Assembly: GCF_003048835.2 (NCBI RefSeq)
Contig: NZ_CP060705.1
Location: forward strand, 620,001 to 684,000
Reading direction: 5' to 3'
DNA: 64,000 nt
Source: Campylobacter concisus
GTDB lineage: Bacteria > Campylobacterota > Campylobacteria > Campylobacterales > Campylobacteraceae
Positions 34,788 through 44,322 of this stretch are shown in pieces; position 1 is the first letter of the stretch; every line of letters begins with the position of its first letter. The translations under genes and the position numbers were made by a program. The notes below the pieces were generated by a model that made no database searches, was not told the DNA's origin, and saw nothing but the letters and a program-made list of their open reading frames with translations.

Positions 34788-36699
34788 CGATCTTTCTTAC
34801 CACTTTTGCAAAAATTTTAGCGCTCGCGATGTCAGCCTCTGTGATCTTTACGACAAGCTTTTGAAGTAAATTTGCGCTGTATCCAGTGATGAAAATCCTA
34901 GCTCCAACAAAATGATCATCAAGCTTAGCGACCAAAACATTTTGGTTTTCACTCACGTAGCAACGCACCTCTTTGTCGATGTTTGCAACTGCCCAGCGTG
35001 CAAATTTCCTATCCATAAAGTCGTAGGCCACCTTGTCGGCCTCTCTTTCAAGCTCGCTTAAGGTTGCGCAGGTGCTTTGGATGTTTAAAAGTAAGAAGTT
35101 GTAAAGCTTCTCATCTTTTGAAATTTTAGCCTTTAAAAGCCTGTGCAAAATAAGATCAGAATAGCGTCTAATAGGGCTTGTAAAGTGCGTGTATCTATCA
35201 AATCCAAGCCCAAAGTGGCCTAAATTTTCACTTGAGTATTCAGCCTTTTTTTGAGACTTGATGATGAGCTTATCTATCTCTTCGCGGTTGCCCAGCTCAT
35301 CGGCCTTTGCTTGGATCTTTCTTATCAAATTTGCAAGGTCGCTCTCGTAGGTAAAGTCAAGCCCCAAAAGCTGCAAGTCTTCAAGCAAGGTATCTATCTT
35401 TTTAAAATCAGGCGATGCGTGGTTTCTAAAAACGCCCTTTGTGATGAGCTTTGCAGCAGCTTTGTTTGCTAAAAGCATGCAGTCTTCAACTAGTCTGTGT
35501 GAGTCGGAGTCGCTTTCGAACCTAGTTTGCGAAATTTGACCCTCGTCATCAAGGCTCATTCTAAGCTCTTTTGTCCTAAAGTCAAATGCGTGCAAAAGCC
35601 TTTTTTTGCGAAGCTTCGTGGTGAGTTTAAAAAGTGGCTTGATCCATGAAATTTCACACTCTCTTTTGTCTTCTAAAATTTCATCGATCTCATCGTAGTT
35701 AAAACGTCTTTTTGAAAGGATGATAGCTTCAAAAAGCTCATCTTTTTTTACCTCGTTGTTTACATCGAGTGAAATTTTAAAACAAAATGCAAGGCGCGGC
35801 ACGTCTGGCTTTAGCGAGCAGATATTTTCACTAAGCGCTCGCGGCAACATCGGCACTGAGATGTGCGGAAAGTAGATAGAAAAGCCTCTTTTTTTAGCCT
35901 CGCTATCAATGGCGCTATACGCGGTCACATACTCGCTTACATCGGCGATTGCTACGTAAATTTCGCGCTTTTTCTCATCAAAATATATGGCATCGTCAAA
36001 GTCTTTGGCATCGACTGGATCGATTGTGCAAAACTCTAAATTTCTTAGATCAACCCTGTTTGGATACATGCTAGCATCGACTTCGTCGCCAAATGCCTTT
36101 ACTTCAAGCTCGCAAGCCTCGCTAAATTTATCATTTTTATTATAAATAGCAAGCGAAATTTTCTCATCGCTTAACGGATCTTCTAAATTTCCTAAAACCT
36201 CGACTATTTCGTTGTTTAGGTTATTTATCTTTAGTAGCGTCCCAAGTGGGAGCATCTTTAGGCTTTTTTGAGTTGCTTTTAGGGTTGTGCTTAGCCCAGT
36301 TTTTAAATTTACCCCTAAAATGGCCGCCCCAAAGCGTTTTGTATAGACCACGCTTGTCTCATTTGCAAGCTTTAGGCTCATCACTATCTTAGCGCTTTGG
36401 CGTTTTTTCTTAAGCGGCAAAAGCTTTGCTAACACGATATCGCCAAGGTGAGAGTTGTTTAAATTTTTATTTTCTACGATGATATCTTGTTTGAAGCGCT
36501 TGTCAAATGGCATGATAAAGCCAGTTGCGTTTTGGCTGATGTCTAGCTTGCCACAGACGTAGCCGTTGTTTAAGTAAAATTTATCTTTATGTAAGCTTAC
36601 GGCACCAAGGTTTAGGAGATTACGTAAGACCTCTTTATCTTCGTTTGATATCTCTTTTTCTTTGATGCCAACGAGAAGTGATGTTAAAAATTCTTTCAC
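34780..36699 (-). CDS. rnr: RNase R/RNase II family exoribonuclease
   Basis: 639 residues, shorter than E. coli RNase R (about 810) but usual for Campylobacter. N-terminal cold-shock-like domains (FYLNNGYVCGKLDISQNATG), RNB catalytic core with TIDPVDAKDFDDAIYFDE carrying the metal-binding Asp residues, YFPHISVPMLPRALSE, HASPDFKKID, HFGLGFDRYTHFTSPIRRYS, and a C-terminal S1-like region. A 3'-to-5' exoribonuclease of structured RNA. It overlaps holA and the HDOD gene, forming one minus-strand operon. Confidence 0.94.
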   Translation of the reverse strand: MKEFLTSLLVGIKEKEISNEDKEVLRNLLNLGAVSLHKDKFYLNNGYVCGKLDISQNATGFIMPFDKRFKQDIIVENKNLNNSHLGDIVLAKLLPLKKKRQSAKIVMSLKLANETSVVYTKRFGAAILGVNLKTGLSTTLKATQKSLKMLPLGTLLKINNLNNEIVEVLGNLEDPLSDEKISLAIYNKNDKFSEACELEVKAFGDEVDASMYPNRVDLRNLEFCTIDPVDAKDFDDAIYFDEKKREIYVAIADVSEYVTAYSAIDSEAKKRGFSIYFPHISVPMLPRALSENICSLKPDVPRLAFCFKISLDVNNEVKKDELFEAIILSKRRFNYDEIDEILEDKRECEISWIKPLFKLTTKLRKKRLLHAFDFRTKELRMSLDDEGQISQTRFESDSDSHRLVEDCMLLANKAAAKLITKGVFRNHASPDFKKIDTLLEDLQLLGLDFTYESDLANLIRKIQAKADELGNREEIDKLIIKSQKKAEYSSENLGHFGLGFDRYTHFTSPIRRYSDLILHRLLKAKISKDEKLYNFLLLNIQSTCATLSELEREADKVAYDFMDRKFARWAVANIDKEVRCYVSENQNVLVAKLDDHFVGARIFITGYSANLLQKLVVKITEADIASAKIFAKVVRKIDV

Positions 36700-37514
36700 A
36701 AATTGTCTTTGACTTTGCTAACAGCCATTAAAAATGTATCTCTCTCAAAGCCATATTCGTTTATAAGAAGTGTTGCGTTATTTACGCTCACATCATCAAG
36801 CTGGTTAAAGATATTAACCGCTGTTTTTACTACTTTTAGAGCCCTTGCGTACTCTTTTATATGATCAGGTGCTTCTTCTGGAGTGTTTGAGTAGAGGATA
36901 GAATTTCCAAGCTCGATCTCTAAATTCCACTGCTCAAAAATTTTAGCCGTGACCTCTTCGTTTGTGATGTCTAGAATTTCAGACTCTAAAAGCGCAAGAT
37001 CATAGGTAGATGAAATTTGTTTTAACTTTGTTTTAAACTCAGCAACTTGGTTATTTTCTGTGAGTTCATGAGCTAAAACGATCTTGCCAACTTCAAGCAT
37101 AAATGAAGCAGGAGAGAGAATTTCTAGATTTTTAGGTTTTATCTTAGAGTACCAGTGGTACATCAAAGCATTTTGCATGATTGAGATATTTAAAAAATCT
37201 TGTGCGGTAATGTCATATGGCTCTAAATTTATAGAAAAGGTCTTTTTAATGGCACTTGATAGCGCAAAACCGCGGATAGTAGCCATACCAAAAAGTGAAA
37301 TGGCTCTTGCGATAGTTGTGATCTCTTGAGAAAATCCGTAAAGTGGTGAGTTTGCTGAACGCAAGATATTTGCTGTTAGCATAGGGTCTTTTTCGACCAC
37401 TTTTGTGAGGTCATTTATCGAGCTATTTTCGTCAGCATGTAGGCGCTGGATCTGTATGACAGTGTCGTCTAGTGGCGGAAGCGCTTTGATTTTTTTAAAA
37501 ATTGATTCATTCAT
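36696..37514 (-). CDS. HDOD-domain signalling protein
   Basis: 272 residues, mostly one HDOD domain (about 5-200): PPLDDTVIQIQRLHADENSS, a KDPMLTANILRSANSPLYGF block typical of the family, and ISLFGMATIRGFALSS. The HD catalytic residues are not conserved, as is normal for HDOD proteins, which act as scaffolds in chemotaxis, c-di-GMP or stress signalling. It leads the HDOD-rnr-holA operon (4-bp overlap with rnr) and is divergent from ilvC. Confidence 0.88.
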   Translation of the reverse strand: MNESIFKKIKALPPLDDTVIQIQRLHADENSSINDLTKVVEKDPMLTANILRSANSPLYGFSQEITTIARAISLFGMATIRGFALSSAIKKTFSINLEPYDITAQDFLNISIMQNALMYHWYSKIKPKNLEILSPASFMLEVGKIVLAHELTENNQVAEFKTKLKQISSTYDLALLESEILDITNEEVTAKIFEQWNLEIELGNSILYSNTPEEAPDHIKEYARALKVVKTAVNIFNQLDDVSVNNATLLINEYGFERDTFLMAVSKVKDNL

Positions 37515-37548
37515 GTAAAGTGACTCTTTAGGTTAAAAATTTTGTCAC

Positions 37549-37557
37549 ATTATAGCA
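37549..37557 (-). promoter_or_regulatory. Extended -10 promoter of the HDOD-rnr-holA operon
   Basis: On the minus strand TGCTATAAT, a perfect TATAAT with TGN extension, 35 bp before the HDOD ATG. Confidence 0.6.
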
Positions 37558-37602
37558 AAAAGCTGCAGCATAAAACTTAAAGATACTTTTTTGCTCTTTT
37601 TC

Positions 37603-37620
37603 AGCAACGTTTTTGTTGCT
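37603..37620. promoter_or_regulatory. Palindrome upstream of the ilvC -10, candidate operator
   Basis: AGCAAC-GTTTTT-GTTGCT, a perfect 6+6 inverted repeat, ends 6 bp before the ilvC TATAAT and so covers the -35 position. A regulator dimer bound there could block or aid transcription. It could instead act as a weak hairpin. Confidence 0.4.
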
Positions 37621-37626
37621 AAAATG

Positions 37627-38684
<1,058 letters not shown>

Positions 38685-38687
38685 GCC

Positions 38688-40136
38688 TTGAGCGAAAAAA
38701 AGACTACAAAGAAGCGTCCTGCAAAAAAGAGTGCAGGTCGCTCTCATAATAAAATTTTCATTGGTATCGGTGTTATCGCTGCTATTTTGATAGTAGCACT
38801 AATCGCAGCTCTTAGTATCAAAAACAAAGATGTTGAGCAGATAAGTAAAGTAAATGAGCCAAAGAGCGAGAAGCAAATTTCAAAAAAAGCTGAGCAAAAA
38901 GTTGCTAGCAAAGATAAAAAACAAGAGTATGAGAAGAGAAAATACCCTCTAAAATTTGATGAAGATGAAAATTTAAGTAAAATTTTTACCGATCCTAAAC
39001 ACAAAAGCGAACTTGCTCTAAAGCCAAAAACTGAGCCAAAAGAGCAAAAAAAGATAACTCCTGAGATAAAACCTGAAGTAAAAGTAGAAGCTAAAAAAGA
39101 AGAGCCAAAAAAAGAGCAAAACGATACGAAAAATTTGCTTGCAAATTTATATAAAAATATGCAAAGTAGCGTAGATGCAAGCCATGAAGCAAAGAGCGAA
39201 GAAAAACCTGAGCAAAAGGTCGAGCAAGTAATCGAGCCATTTTACGCAGGCAAAAATGAAGTAAAAGCAGATACAAAAACAGAGCAAAATAAAAGCGCTG
39301 AAGTAAATTTAAGCATAAAAGAAAATTTAAAGCATAGTGAAATTTTAAAACCAGAACCTGTTAAAAAAAGCGGGATTGAGCCTGGCAAAAAAGATAAGAA
39401 GCAAATTTACAGCGAAAAACCGCAAAAAGAGGGCGCGAAAAAAGATGACTTTGCGGTTGTGCCATTTACTCCAAATAGCAGCGTAAAAGGGCGTGCTAAG
39501 CTAGTGCTAATAATCGATGATGTGGCGACATTTGAGCATGCTAGCATGATAAAGTCGCTTGGTCTAAAGATAACGCCGTCTATTTTTCCAGCGACAAAAA
39601 CTCACCCAGATACGCCAAATATCGCTAGGTCGTTTGAGTTTTATATGATACATCTGCCGATGCAGGCAAAGCACTTTGATAGCCCAGAGATAGGCACTCT
39701 AACGATAAATGAGAGCTTTGAAAGCATGCATGAAAAGATAAAAAAGATACGCAAAGACTTCCCGCGTGCAAAATATACAAACAACCACACAGGATCACGT
39801 TTCACGAGTGATTATGACGCGATGGACAAGGCTTATAGAGCGCTGATAGAGCAGGGTTTTATCTTCGTTGATAGCAAAACTATCGCTCAAACTGCGGTGG
39901 CAAGGGCTGCGAAAAAGTATAATCAGCCTTACATTTCACGAGATATATTTTTAGATGATGATCCATCAGCTAGTGCTGTCAGACGTGAGCTTGTGGCTGC
40001 TGTAAATTTAGCCAAAAAAAGAGGCTACGCGATCGCCATCGGACATCCAAAGAAAAATACGATCGCAGTGATAAAAGCTAGCAAAAACAACATCTTAAAA
40101 GATGTAGAAGTTGTTTATCTAAAAGATATTTTATGA
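38688..40136 (+). CDS. Divergent polysaccharide deacetylase-like protein (YibQ family) with long Lys/Glu linker
   Basis: 482 residues, TTG start 3 bp after ilvC. A very basic N-terminus (KKTTKKRPAKKSAG) and one TM (about 23-45, IFIGIGVIAAILIVALIAAL) are followed by a Lys/Glu/Pro-rich low-complexity linker (about 50-255). The C-terminal domain (about 265-480) has KLVLIIDDVATFEHA, HLPMQAKHFD, YTNNHTGSRFTSD and FVDSKTIAQT, the pattern of divergent polysaccharide deacetylases. It is probably a periplasmic, inner-membrane-anchored protein acting near peptidoglycan; activity is unproven in the family. Overlaps dprA by 4 bp. Confidence 0.85.
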   Translation: MSEKKTTKKRPAKKSAGRSHNKIFIGIGVIAAILIVALIAALSIKNKDVEQISKVNEPKSEKQISKKAEQKVASKDKKQEYEKRKYPLKFDEDENLSKIFTDPKHKSELALKPKTEPKEQKKITPEIKPEVKVEAKKEEPKKEQNDTKNLLANLYKNMQSSVDASHEAKSEEKPEQKVEQVIEPFYAGKNEVKADTKTEQNKSAEVNLSIKENLKHSEILKPEPVKKSGIEPGKKDKKQIYSEKPQKEGAKKDDFAVVPFTPNSSVKGRAKLVLIIDDVATFEHASMIKSLGLKITPSIFPATKTHPDTPNIARSFEFYMIHLPMQAKHFDSPEIGTLTINESFESMHEKIKKIRKDFPRAKYTNNHTGSRFTSDYDAMDKAYRALIEQGFIFVDSKTIAQTAVARAAKKYNQPYISRDIFLDDDPSASAVRRELVAAVNLAKKRGYAIAIGHPKKNTIAVIKASKNNILKDVEVVYLKDIL

Positions 40137-40903
40137 AGCTTGAAATCATCCCAGAGGCGCTAAATAGGCTAAAAAATCCCCCAAAAGAGCTAAATTTCAT
40201 AGGTGACACCTCGCTTCTTAGCATGCCAAAAGTAGCAGTCGTTGGATCAAGAAAGGCAAGTGTCTATACAAAAGAGTGCGTCACGGCACTTTGCGCAGCG
40301 CTAAAAAATGCAAATGTCTGCGTGGTGAGTGGTGGGGCTATCGGTGTGGATATCACAGCTCATAAAGCCGCCATGCCACGAACTATCGGTGTTTTTGCAA
40401 ATGGACTTGATATCATCTATCCAGCTCAAAATAGGACGTCGATAAAAGAAATTTATGAAAAAGGCTTGGCTCTAAGCGAGTATGACGAGGGCGAGCCACC
40501 GATCGCTTATAGGTTTTTAGAGCGAAACCGCATAGTTGTGGGGCTTGCGCAAGCTCTGGTTGTCGCTCAGGCTGATCTAAGAAGCGGCTCTATGCAAAGC
40601 GCAAGGCTTGCAAATGAGCTTAAAATCCCTCTCTTTGTCCTGCCGCAGCGCATAAATGAGAGCAATGGGACAAATGCCTTGCTAGCTAGTAAAAAGGCCG
40701 AGCTTATCGATGATTACGTCAAATTTGCCTCGCTTTTTGGTGAGGTAAAAGAGCAAGAAAAAACAAGCGATGAGATCTTGAAATTTTGCAAAAACGGAGT
40801 TAGCCTTGATGAGGCATTGTCTAAATTTGGCGAGATCATCTACGAGTACGAGCTTGATGGGCTAGTTGAAATTTCAAATTTAAGAGTAAAAAGCGCGCTA
40901 TGA
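40133..40903 (+). CDS. dprA: DNA processing protein DprA
   Basis: 256 residues, Rossmann-like DprA core without a clear winged-helix beyond a short C-terminal tail. VAVVGSRKAS, VSGGAIGVDITAHKAA, IGVFANGLDIIYPAQN, RFLERNRIVVGL and SGSMQSARLAN. It loads RecA on incoming single strands in natural transformation. Overlaps on both sides (upstream deacetylase-like gene, downstream ruvX) show one operon. It is relevant to the pilin-like module at 1.9-8.1 kb, since both could belong to DNA uptake. Confidence 0.94.
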   Translation: MKLEIIPEALNRLKNPPKELNFIGDTSLLSMPKVAVVGSRKASVYTKECVTALCAALKNANVCVVSGGAIGVDITAHKAAMPRTIGVFANGLDIIYPAQNRTSIKEIYEKGLALSEYDEGEPPIAYRFLERNRIVVGLAQALVVAQADLRSGSMQSARLANELKIPLFVLPQRINESNGTNALLASKKAELIDDYVKFASLFGEVKEQEKTSDEILKFCKNGVSLDEALSKFGEIIYEYELDGLVEISNLRVKSAL

Positions 40904-41283
40904 GAGAGAAATTCATGGCGATCGATGTTGGACTAAAGCGCATAGGGCTTGCTTTTGGCTTTGGCGAGGTCGTGACGCCTCTTGAGCCAGTTCTTAGAAA
41001 AAATAGAAATCAAGCCGCAAGAGATGTAAGCCAAAAAGTAAATGAATACGCTCCAAACACGCTAGTGGTAGGCGTTCCGATCGGTGGTAGTAGTGAGGAT
41101 GAGATGAGAAGGCGCATAGAGCACTTTGTCTCGCTTCTTGACGTGCAGGTTAATATCGTCTATCAAGACGAGGCATTTAGCAGCAGCGAAGCAAGTGAAA
41201 TTTACACAAACACAAAGCGAGATGGCAGGCTTGATAGCGTCTCAGCTACCATCATCTTAAAGAGATACCTAAAAATTTTATAA
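40900..41283 (+). CDS. ruvX: Putative Holliday junction resolvase / pre-16S nuclease (YqgF)
   Basis: 127 residues, RNase H-like fold: MAIDVGLKRIGLAF with the first catalytic Asp, LVVGVPIG, VNIVYQDEAFSSSEA and late RLDSVSATIILKRYL. The YqgF family trims the 16S rRNA 5' end and has been proposed as a Holliday junction resolvase. ATG overlaps the dprA stop. Its stop is shared in a TTATAA hexamer with the convergent gene. Confidence 0.93.
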   Translation: MREKFMAIDVGLKRIGLAFGFGEVVTPLEPVLRKNRNQAARDVSQKVNEYAPNTLVVGVPIGGSSEDEMRRRIEHFVSLLDVQVNIVYQDEAFSSSEASEIYTNTKRDGRLDSVSATIILKRYLKIL

Positions 41284-42072
41284 ATTCCTAGCCACTATCC
41301 CCAAAGTCTCGTGCAAACTATCGCTAGTAAATGGCTGTCTAAGCGTAGTCATTTTCTCGCTTTTGATGCTTTTTGCTTCATCCTTGCTGATGATAACAAT
41401 GTAGAAATTCTTAAGCTTTTGATAAGTTAGCATCTCATCAAGCCTTGCTTTATCGCTTAGATACTCCTTTTGCACAAAGATGATGTCTGGCTTAAAAATA
41501 GCATCTTTTATGTGTAAATTTAAACTCTCAAAGCTCTTTTGCTTGCTGAGCTTCAGCCCAGTAAAGCTTAGCTCATGACTTAGCGTTAAAAATAAATTTT
41601 CATCATCGCAAGCTATTATCGCATTTTTGCCTAAGAGGCTTGCTATCTCGACGCTTTGCCTTTTAAATGTCCCGCTTTTTGGTAGTGGCACGCTTATGCT
41701 TATATTAAAGCCGTCCTCTGCTTTGCTCATCTTGGCATTTAGCTCTTTTAGTAGCTCGCCAGCTTCTTTTACTAGCCTCTCGTTTGGCTTTTGCGGGCAT
41801 GAAGTGCATCTTATATGTATGTCAAAATGCACCAAACTTAGGCTATAGCTTACTAGAGTAAAGGATATGAGCAATTTTGAGTTGCTAACGCTATTTAGGT
41901 AAAATTTGCTTAAATTTTTGATCGCGCCTATTAGCTTGTGTGCTTCAAAGCTTAGATAGCGTGGGTAGTTTGGATTGTAGTTAAAGACGATGGCGTTATC
42001 TCTAGTGGTTGCGTCCTTAAAAAGTGCCTCTAAAAAAAGCTCCATTTGCGCGACAAAATCGACATTTTTCAT
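41278..42072 (-). CDS. Degenerate histidine-kinase ATPase plus pseudo-receiver protein
   Basis: 264 residues. Residues about 30-130 follow an HATPase outline: an N-box-like HKLIGAIKNLSKFYLNSV, a CTSC motif (Cys89, Cys92) and a closing GFNISISVPLP. The Gly-rich G1/G2 ATP boxes are missing. Residues about 148-264 look like a receiver (AIIACDDENL, KPDIIFVQKE, FYIVIISKDE, RQPFTSDSL), but Gln201 replaces the phospho-acceptor Asp and Arg replaces Lys before PF. It appears to be a non-catalytic signalling scaffold. It is the last gene of the tatB-tatC-queA run, overlapping queA by 4 bp. I know no name for it. Confidence 0.72.
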   Translation of the reverse strand: MKNVDFVAQMELFLEALFKDATTRDNAIVFNYNPNYPRYLSFEAHKLIGAIKNLSKFYLNSVSNSKLLISFTLVSYSLSLVHFDIHIRCTSCPQKPNERLVKEAGELLKELNAKMSKAEDGFNISISVPLPKSGTFKRQSVEIASLLGKNAIIACDDENLFLTLSHELSFTGLKLSKQKSFESLNLHIKDAIFKPDIIFVQKEYLSDKARLDEMLTYQKLKNFYIVIISKDEAKSIKSEKMTTLRQPFTSDSLHETLGIVARNL

Positions 42073-43091
42073 ATCACAAGCATCCCATCGCCATAAGAGT
42101 AAAATCTATACTTTTCACTAACCGCCGTTTCGTAAATCCTCATCGTCTCTTCAAGCCCTATGAAGCTAGTAACTAGCATTATCAGTGTTGATTTTGGTAG
42201 ATGAAAATTTGTTAAAAGGTAGTTTTGTCTGATAGGTTTATTGTTTAGGTTTAAAAATAGCTTGCAAAAGCCACTTGGCTGCTTGCTTCTAGCAAATTCT
42301 TCAACGCATCTAGTAACTGTCGTGCCAACGCCAAGGATGGGCTTATTTGAGCTTATGATCTCTTGAGCTTTTTCGCTTAGCTCGTAAAACTCAGAGTGCA
42401 TCTTGTGGTCATTTATGTTTTGGCACTCCACGCCCTTAAATGTCCCAGCGCCCACGTGAAGCGTGATGTAGGCAACCTCGTGCTTTGCCTTTATTCTCTC
42501 TAGCATCTGCTCGCTAAAGTGCAGACTAGCTGTCGGAGCTGCGACTGCGCCGCTATTTTTGGCAAATATGCTCTGATACCAGCTCTCATCGTCCTTTGTA
42601 TCGGCTCTTTTTATGTATGGCGGAAGCGGGACATGACCGATCTTTTCAAGTTCGCTAAAAAGTCGCGCCGTATCTAAAATAACGCCATTTTTTGTGAAAT
42701 TTACCACCCTTGAGCCATCATCATTTAGCTCAAGCACATTTACCTTTATATCATCAGCGAAATTTAAAACGCTACCGACACTTACTCTGCCCCTTATATA
42801 GACGCTAAATTTATTATCGCCAAGTGGTTGATTTAGCATCACTTCGCAGGCTCCGCCACTTTGTTTATGTCCTAAAATGCGGGCCTTAACTACCTTTGTA
42901 TTGTTAAAAATGACCGCCGCGTCCTCTGGGATGAGGCTGGCTAGATCTTTAAATTTGAAGTGTTTTATCTCTTTTGTTTTTTTAAGATAAACAAGCAGCC
43001 TTGCCTCTTCTTTGGGCAAAACTGGCTCTTTTGCGATGAGCTTTTCTGGCAAAAAGTAGTCGTAGCTTGAGATATCGTTTATATCACTCAT
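42069..43091 (-). CDS. queA: S-adenosylmethionine:tRNA ribosyltransferase-isomerase
   Basis: 340 residues from ATG 43091. A frame extension upstream lies within tatC and adds only a Lys/Arg/Thr-rich tail, so I reject it. SSYDYFLPEKLIAKEPVLPK at the start, FNNTKVVKARILGHK, GRVSVGSVLNF, AAPTASLHFSEQML, HVGAGTFKGVE and NFHLPKSTLIMLV are family hallmarks. It makes epoxyqueuosine in tRNA anticodons. Overlaps tatC by 8 bp. Confidence 0.96.
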   Translation of the reverse strand: MSDINDISSYDYFLPEKLIAKEPVLPKEEARLLVYLKKTKEIKHFKFKDLASLIPEDAAVIFNNTKVVKARILGHKQSGGACEVMLNQPLGDNKFSVYIRGRVSVGSVLNFADDIKVNVLELNDDGSRVVNFTKNGVILDTARLFSELEKIGHVPLPPYIKRADTKDDESWYQSIFAKNSGAVAAPTASLHFSEQMLERIKAKHEVAYITLHVGAGTFKGVECQNINDHKMHSEFYELSEKAQEIISSNKPILGVGTTVTRCVEEFARSKQPSGFCKLFLNLNNKPIRQNYLLTNFHLPKSTLIMLVTSFIGLEETMRIYETAVSEKYRFYSYGDGMLVI

Positions 43092-43857
43092 CGTCACTAT
43101 CGGCGTCATTTTGCTCTTTGACGTCCTCTTTTTTCTCATCTTCGTCCTCATCGCTTTTGCCAGCTTTTTTAGCTACGATGATAGAAATTCCATAAAGTCC
43201 GATGAGTGGCACTGCCATTAAAATTTGGCTTATAACATCTGGTGGCGTGACGATAGCTGCAAAGATAAAGATGACGACTACTGCGTATCTAAAGTACTCT
43301 TTTAGCATTTTGTCATCAACAAGTCCTATCTTTGCCAAGAAAAATGTAATGACTGGCAGCTCAAATGAAATTCCAAAGCCGATCAGTAGTTTTGTAAAAA
43401 AGCCAACGTACTCGCCGATGCTTGGCAGTGCTGTAAAGAGCTGGCCGCCAAAATTTACCAAAAATGTAAAGCCAAGCGGGATGACCACATAGTAGCAAAA
43501 CGCCGCCCCGCACGCAAACATGAATGAAGCAGAGAGGACAAATGGGATCACATATTTTTTTTCATTATCATAAAGTCCAGGTGCGACAAATAGCCAAAAC
43601 TGCCAAAAAATGATAGGCAAAGCAAGCACCAGGCCAGCAAAAAATGCGACCTTCATCGCAGTGAAAAATGGCTCTTGAATTTGCGTAAAGATGATGTTTG
43701 AGCCAGCTGGCAAGACCTGCTTTAACGGCTCGCTCATCCATGCAAGCAGTGGATTCCAAAATGTAAAACAGATGCCAAAACAGACAAAAACGCTTACTAT
43801 GCTTATAAAAAGCCTCTTTCTAAGTTCGATCAAATGGGGTCTTAGCTCTTCAAACAT
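43084..43857 (-). CDS. tatC: Sec-independent translocase TatC
   Basis: 257 residues from ATG 43857 (a GTG just before is possible). Six TM helices are visible. MFEELRPHLIELRKRLF at the N-terminus carries the signal-recognition site, followed by IQEPFFTAMKVAFFAGLVLA, FELPVITFFLAKIG and IFAAIVTPPDVISQ. The C-terminus is an acidic Glu/Asp-rich tail. TatC with TatB is the receptor for twin-arginine signal peptides. It overlaps tatB by one base. Confidence 0.96.
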   Translation of the reverse strand: MFEELRPHLIELRKRLFISIVSVFVCFGICFTFWNPLLAWMSEPLKQVLPAGSNIIFTQIQEPFFTAMKVAFFAGLVLALPIIFWQFWLFVAPGLYDNEKKYVIPFVLSASFMFACGAAFCYYVVIPLGFTFLVNFGGQLFTALPSIGEYVGFFTKLLIGFGISFELPVITFFLAKIGLVDDKMLKEYFRYAVVVIFIFAAIVTPPDVISQILMAVPLIGLYGISIIVAKKAGKSDEDEDEKKEDVKEQNDADSDDE

Positions 43858-44255
43858 CACGCCTCTTTTTTATCGTTTAAGATCGCATCTTTAACTAAAT
43901 TTGTTGGATTTTGTATATTTTCTACCGTTTTTTTGGTGTCGCTTACGACGTTTTGTATGCTTTCAGTGACATCGCTTGCACTTTTTTTGATCTCGTCAAG
44001 CTCTTCAAATGTGAGCTTTTTACGCACGCTTTGCGCACTTTGAGTTATGCTCTCTTTGTATTTTTGAGCGTCTTCTTTGAGCTCGGCTATCTTCATCTCT
44101 TGATCAAATGTTGATTTTGCGTCGTTTATACCTTTTTTAAACATCTTTAGAAATTTGGCGATCTGCACCATAGCGCTTGGCAGCTTGTCAGGGCCCAAAA
44201 CTAGCACAGCGATCACAGCAATGACCAAAATCTCAGAAAAACTCATTCCAAACAT
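43857..44255 (-). CDS. tatB: Sec-independent translocase TatB
   Basis: 132 residues: one TM at the N-terminus (MSFSEILVIAVIAVLVLGPD, with the GP hinge), an amphipathic helix, and a long charged tail (about 45-130). TatB forms the substrate receptor with TatC. Directly upstream of tatC with one-base overlap. TatA is not in this window. Confidence 0.93.
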   Translation of the reverse strand: MFGMSFSEILVIAVIAVLVLGPDKLPSAMVQIAKFLKMFKKGINDAKSTFDQEMKIAELKEDAQKYKESITQSAQSVRKKLTFEELDEIKKSASDVTESIQNVVSDTKKTVENIQNPTNLVKDAILNDKKEA

Positions 44256-44322
44256 TTTTGCCTCTGTTAAATTTTATTTAAGCTTTGTATTTTATCTTGA
44301 CTTTGCTCAAATTTTTATAAAT

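Noticed and set aside
43092-43151. Longer queA start within tatC.
   Set aside because: It adds only a Lys/Arg/Thr-rich stretch; QueA family proteins start near SDINDISSYDYFLP.
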